64,000 nucleotides of DNA, taken from Lewinellaceae bacterium (GTDB lineage: Bacteria > Bacteroidota > Bacteroidia > Chitinophagales > Saprospiraceae). Location: NCBI GenBank assembly GCA_020636405.1, contig JACJXW010000009.1, positions 328,143-392,142 on the forward strand, given 5' to 3'. The notes under the pieces were generated by a model. It saw only the letters and a program-made list of their open reading frames with translations, was not told the DNA's origin and made no database searches. Position 1 is the first letter of the stretch. The number at the start of each line of letters is the position of its first letter. Of this stretch, positions 61,717 through 64,000 are shown piece after piece. A program made the position numbers and the translations under genes.

Positions 61717-61946
61717 GAATAAACCTTTGCTACATTGCCAAGACGTAAATTATCAAAATCTGGGCGATTGAGAAACTTAGAGGGGAGATTTTGGAAGACA
61801 GTGCAAGTCATTTTTATTGCCTTCCAGTTGTCTTGCCTTTTCCTGCTTCTCCCCTACCCTCTTACTGCAGTAATGCTTCAGCCCGATGCTTACATTCAGC
61901 CATTATGAGCATTCACACCTCAACAAGCAGTATAGTGGATGTCCCT
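61717..61946. other. 230-base region between the caspase and KilA-N 2 genes
   Basis: AT-rich spacer. No gene or strong hairpin is seen; it should hold the promoter of the caspase gene. Confidence 0.45.
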
Positions 61947-62774
61947 TCATTTTAGCTTTTTTATATCTTTTATCGCTCTCTGACTAACAAGGATGGAGAG
62001 CTCTTCCTTTGCAGATTCGTGAAGAATCTGGAAACGTTGCCCCTTATCGCAATCCCACTTCAGAAGTTTGGCATTCAGAGATTGCAAGTTGGATAATACC
62101 AACAACTGTGCGGTGCTAGCGTGATCACGCATATTGCCTTTCTTGTTGGGGTTAGCGATGCGCCATTCCTTGGCCGTCATGCCGAAAAGCGCCAGGTTGA
62201 TTAGGTCAGTCTCACTGGCCTGGAATATAGCTTCCCGCTTCGTATTCCAGTCAATATGAGGGACCAGGTTTTCGCGGACTGCTTCCCTGTGAATATGGAA
62301 GTTCGCTTTCGACATCAGGCGTTTGACGTTCCAATCGGTACTAAGCCGTTGAGCTTCATCCTCTTTGAGGCGCTGGAATTCCTTAATAACATAAAGTTGG
62401 AATTCCGGGCTTGCCCAATAACAGAAGCCCAGGGCAAGGTCCTTATGGGCGAAAGTACCGCCGCCCCGGCCCATTTTCACTTCAATACCAATAGCACCGG
62501 TCGTTTTGATCCACTTAGTGGGTGTCATGGTGAAGGTGTTTTCACCCGACTCGAATAAAAGTGTATCGAATTCGATACGGTTAAATTCTGGATTGTAAAG
62601 TTCTTCCCATTTTCCCAGAAAGCGAAGGGTAGTTCTGTTGCGCATCCAGTTAGCTATGACGATCCGCGCCTCTCCGAATTTTTGGGCGATATCGGAAATA
62701 CAGATGTATTCAGCTTCTTCTCTTTGAAAAAGGCTTATTTCGACACCTTGCACCACAAGCTTTTTCTTAGCCAT
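61947..62774 (-). CDS. KilA-N domain DNA-binding protein 2
   Basis: The 275-residue paralogue of the protein at 55314 has the same layout: YICISDIAQKFGEARIVIANWMRNRTTLRFLGKWEELYNPEF, then FTMTPTKWIKTTGAIGI, GGTFAHKDLALGFCYWASPEFQLYVIKEFQRLKEDE, and the tail MTAKEWRIANPNKKGNMRDHASTAQLLVLSNLQS. The coding DNA of FNRIEFD again contains a GAATTC-centred palindrome (62563-62578). The gene follows the ParA/RHH pair after 131 bases on the same strand and may belong to its operon. The duplication of KilA-N genes supports a phage or plasmid origin. Confidence 0.85.
   Translation of the reverse strand: MAKKKLVVQGVEISLFQREEAEYICISDIAQKFGEARIVIANWMRNRTTLRFLGKWEELYNPEFNRIEFDTLLFESGENTFTMTPTKWIKTTGAIGIEVKMGRGGGTFAHKDLALGFCYWASPEFQLYVIKEFQRLKEDEAQRLSTDWNVKRLMSKANFHIHREAVRENLVPHIDWNTKREAIFQASETDLINLALFGMTAKEWRIANPNKKGNMRDHASTAQLLVLSNLQSLNAKLLKWDCDKGQRFQILHESAKEELSILVSQRAIKDIKKLK
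62563..62578. promoter_or_regulatory. Palindrome in KilA-N gene 2 coding sequence
   Basis: GTATCGAATTCGATAC is a perfect 16-base palindrome at the position matching the palindrome in KilA-N gene 1, although the bases around the GAATTC core differ. Confidence 0.6.
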
Positions 62775-62841
62775 CGTGAATCAGTGATTTCGAAGGAATA
62801 TTTTTGTGCCATCTGTTGAGACGCTGGAAGTTTATTCATCC

Positions 62842-62855
62842 CCTTGAATTCAAGG
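62842..62855. promoter_or_regulatory. Palindrome upstream of KilA-N gene 2
   Basis: CCTTGAATTCAAGG is a perfect 14-base palindrome, about 70 bases before the KilA-N 2 start. The distance and GAATTC core match the arrangement at KilA-N 1. Confidence 0.6.
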
Positions 62856-62894
62856 AGAAAACTTCACCTGCTCAAACTATTCTACTACAAATAG

Positions 62895-62907
62895 TAAAAA
62901 CTACTTT
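62895..62907 (-). repeat. 13-base repeat AAAGTAGTTTTTA, copy 1 (minus strand)
   Basis: The exact complement of this 13-mer is at 63938-63950, so inverted copies bracket the ParA/RHH pair. It overlaps the end of the RHH gene (62906). A partition site or operator is possible. Confidence 0.55.
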
Positions 62908-63217
62908 ACGCTTTATTGATCTCCTTGACCACACAATCCAGGAGGAACTCTTTCAGAGGCACCCCTTCCCGCACACAATGTATCTTGATCTTTTTATGCA
63001 GAGAAGCCGGCAGGTCAAAGGTGATCCGTTTTACTGGCTCCTGTTTTCTGGCTCTCTTCTGTTTCTTTGGAGTAGCTTTTTCTTCCGGCTCCTCCTCCTT
63101 ATGAATCTGTTCAACAGCTGCCTCAATTACCTCTACAGTATTATCCTCTTCCGGCTGAGCCAGAGGTTTTTTGGCCTGAAGCGCCAATTTGCTCATATCT
63201 ACTTTTTGCTTTGCCAT
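62906..63217 (-). CDS. Small ribbon-helix-helix protein, ParA partner
   Basis: The 103-residue protein has a charged N-terminal half (Lys/Glu/Pro-rich, VEQIHKEEEPEEKATPKKQK) and a C-terminal ribbon-helix-helix (RITFDLPASLHKKIKIHCVREGVPLKEFLLD). It lies 13 bases after ParA 2, so it is translationally linked. In such pairs the RHH protein binds centromere sites and stimulates ParA. It resembles the RHH protein at 9693 in layout. Confidence 0.82.
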   Translation of the reverse strand: MAKQKVDMSKLALQAKKPLAQPEEDNTVEVIEAAVEQIHKEEEPEEKATPKKQKRARKQEPVKRITFDLPASLHKKIKIHCVREGVPLKEFLLDCVVKEINKA

Positions 63218-63230
63218 AGCTCGATAAAAT

Positions 63231-63890
63231 TTATTGTTTAACTAATCCGACCTGCTCCGCAACGCCGAGCACTTCATTGGTCAAACTGACCATTTCCACT
63301 TTTGCCTTATCGTCTGCGTACTCATAGACTCCGATCCCCTGGGCGCTGGTTTCCCCATAAGCCACCCGGTTCTTGATCGTGGTCTCCAGGATGGGAATGT
63401 CCCCGTATTGCGCCTGCAGCACATCCCTAATCCCCTTGTGGATATTAAGGGCATCATTATACTCATTGAGGACAAAGTAGGCAGGGATATGCTCTCTGAA
63501 GGCTTCTGCTTGCTTATAACGCCCATAGAATTCCGTCATCGTCCGGAAATCCGAAGCTCCTGGCCGGATAGGAATAAGCAGCACATCGCTGACCATGATG
63601 ATCCGGGTGACCATTTCCGAGAGGTTTGGCGTCCCGTCGATGATAACGATCTCGTAGTCCTTGCCCAGGCTCTGGATGGTCTTGCTCAGGTTCTCACTCT
63701 CCAGCACCCCGACCACCAGGATGCCCGGCAGGCCATCTTCCCGCAACGCGCTCCATTTCTCTGTGGCCCGGGTCTCGTCCGTATCTACAATACAGACCTT
63801 GTATCCCATGTGGGCGAAACAAACAGCGAGGTTCTGGGAGATCATCGATTTCCCTACCCCACCCTTCAAATTGGTAATACCGATCTTCAT
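63231..63890 (-). CDS. parA: ParA/MinD-type partition ATPase (plasmid type)
   Basis: The 219-residue protein is a short, plasmid-type ParA without an N-terminal HTH: deviant Walker A KGGVGKSMI at about 9-17, Walker B YEIVIIDGTPNL, and the effector region VLLIPIRPGASDFRTMTEFYG. It acts with the RHH protein downstream. Short ParA plus RHH pairs are typical of plasmids and mobile elements. The start (MKIGITNLKGGVGKS) is unambiguous. Inverted 13-mers flank the pair. Confidence 0.92.
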   Translation of the reverse strand: MKIGITNLKGGVGKSMISQNLAVCFAHMGYKVCIVDTDETRATEKWSALREDGLPGILVVGVLESENLSKTIQSLGKDYEIVIIDGTPNLSEMVTRIIMVSDVLLIPIRPGASDFRTMTEFYGRYKQAEAFREHIPAYFVLNEYNDALNIHKGIRDVLQAQYGDIPILETTIKNRVAYGETSAQGIGVYEYADDKAKVEMVSLTNEVLGVAEQVGLVKQ

Positions 63891-64000
63891 AATGTGATTT
63901 GTTGTGTTGATAGCTACGCCTCTTTTGATGCTTTACTCAAAGTAGTTTTTATGTTTTGACGACAAAGCTTTTCGACTAAAAAACTATTACTAGGCAATCC
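63891..64000. promoter_or_regulatory. Region upstream of ParA 2 with a repeat motif
   Basis: Contains AAAGTAGTTTTTA at 63938-63950 and a related TAAAAAACTATTACTA word at about 63977-63992. The window ends here, so more repeats may lie outside. Confidence 0.45.

Overview
The window comes from a member of the Bacteroidota, most likely a Saprospiria-type marine or activated-sludge bacterium of medium-high GC. The evidence is a SusC/SusD pair, cargo proteins with type IX secretion (T9SS) C-terminal sorting domains, promoters of the Bacteroidota form TTTG-N19-TAnnTTTG, long intergenic short-unit repeats, and the family mix (DUF3536 GH57, nSTAND/WD40, CHAT, TPR, KilA-N). No rRNA or tRNA gene was recognised. 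The taxon call is an inference from gene content.

Bases 1-31 kb are mostly housekeeping and envelope genes. In order: the end of a SusC porin with its SusD lipoprotein; an isoaspartyl peptidase; an accessory SecA-like ATPase whose N-terminal coding region carries an in-frame TAG; an HlyD adaptor and C39-peptidase ABC exporter; a ParA plus ribbon-helix-helix pair; a cyanophycinase-like peptidase; an OmpH/Skp-like chaperone; a GNAT; a class IV aminotransferase; an EF-G paralogue; an MFS transporter behind a probable attenuator, facing an AraC regulator; small lipoproteins; a membrane protein with a winged-helix regulator; an exported CYTH/VTC-like protein; an LpxH-like phosphoesterase; a PIG-L deacetylase; a GH57/DUF3536 glycosidase; and a GNAT-nitrilase fusion that lacks the nitrilase cysteine.

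Bases 32.3-48 kb mix intact and decaying DNA. An IS4-type element sits in a heptamer repeat array next to a chimeric pseudogene. A CHAT protease, nSTAND1 ATPase and WD40 operon follows, its STAND gene split by a probable frameshift. Then come gcvP, a frameshifted T9SS cargo remnant, an intact T9SS cargo gene, and a serine recombinase gene broken by small inverted-repeat elements.

Bases 47.5-64 kb look like an accessory island or integrated plasmid. It starts with an operon of a transmembrane CHAT protein followed by two exported proteins made of 14 and 18 near-identical 42-residue TPRs. Further on are two KilA-N paralogues with GAATTC-centred palindromes in and beside them, a DUF6166-like protein, an adenine-starved gene for a SLOG/DprA-like protein, a coiled-coil HTH protein, a caspase fused to a formylglycine-generating-enzyme (FGE) domain, and a ParA/RHH partition pair flanked by inverted 13-mers.

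Three caspase-superfamily proteases lie within 23 kb, two with sensor-like partners (STAND-WD40, TPR arrays) and one fused to a lectin-fold domain. This points to regulated-proteolysis or conflict systems. The transmembrane CHAT/exported TPR operon is the best candidate for an undescribed system.
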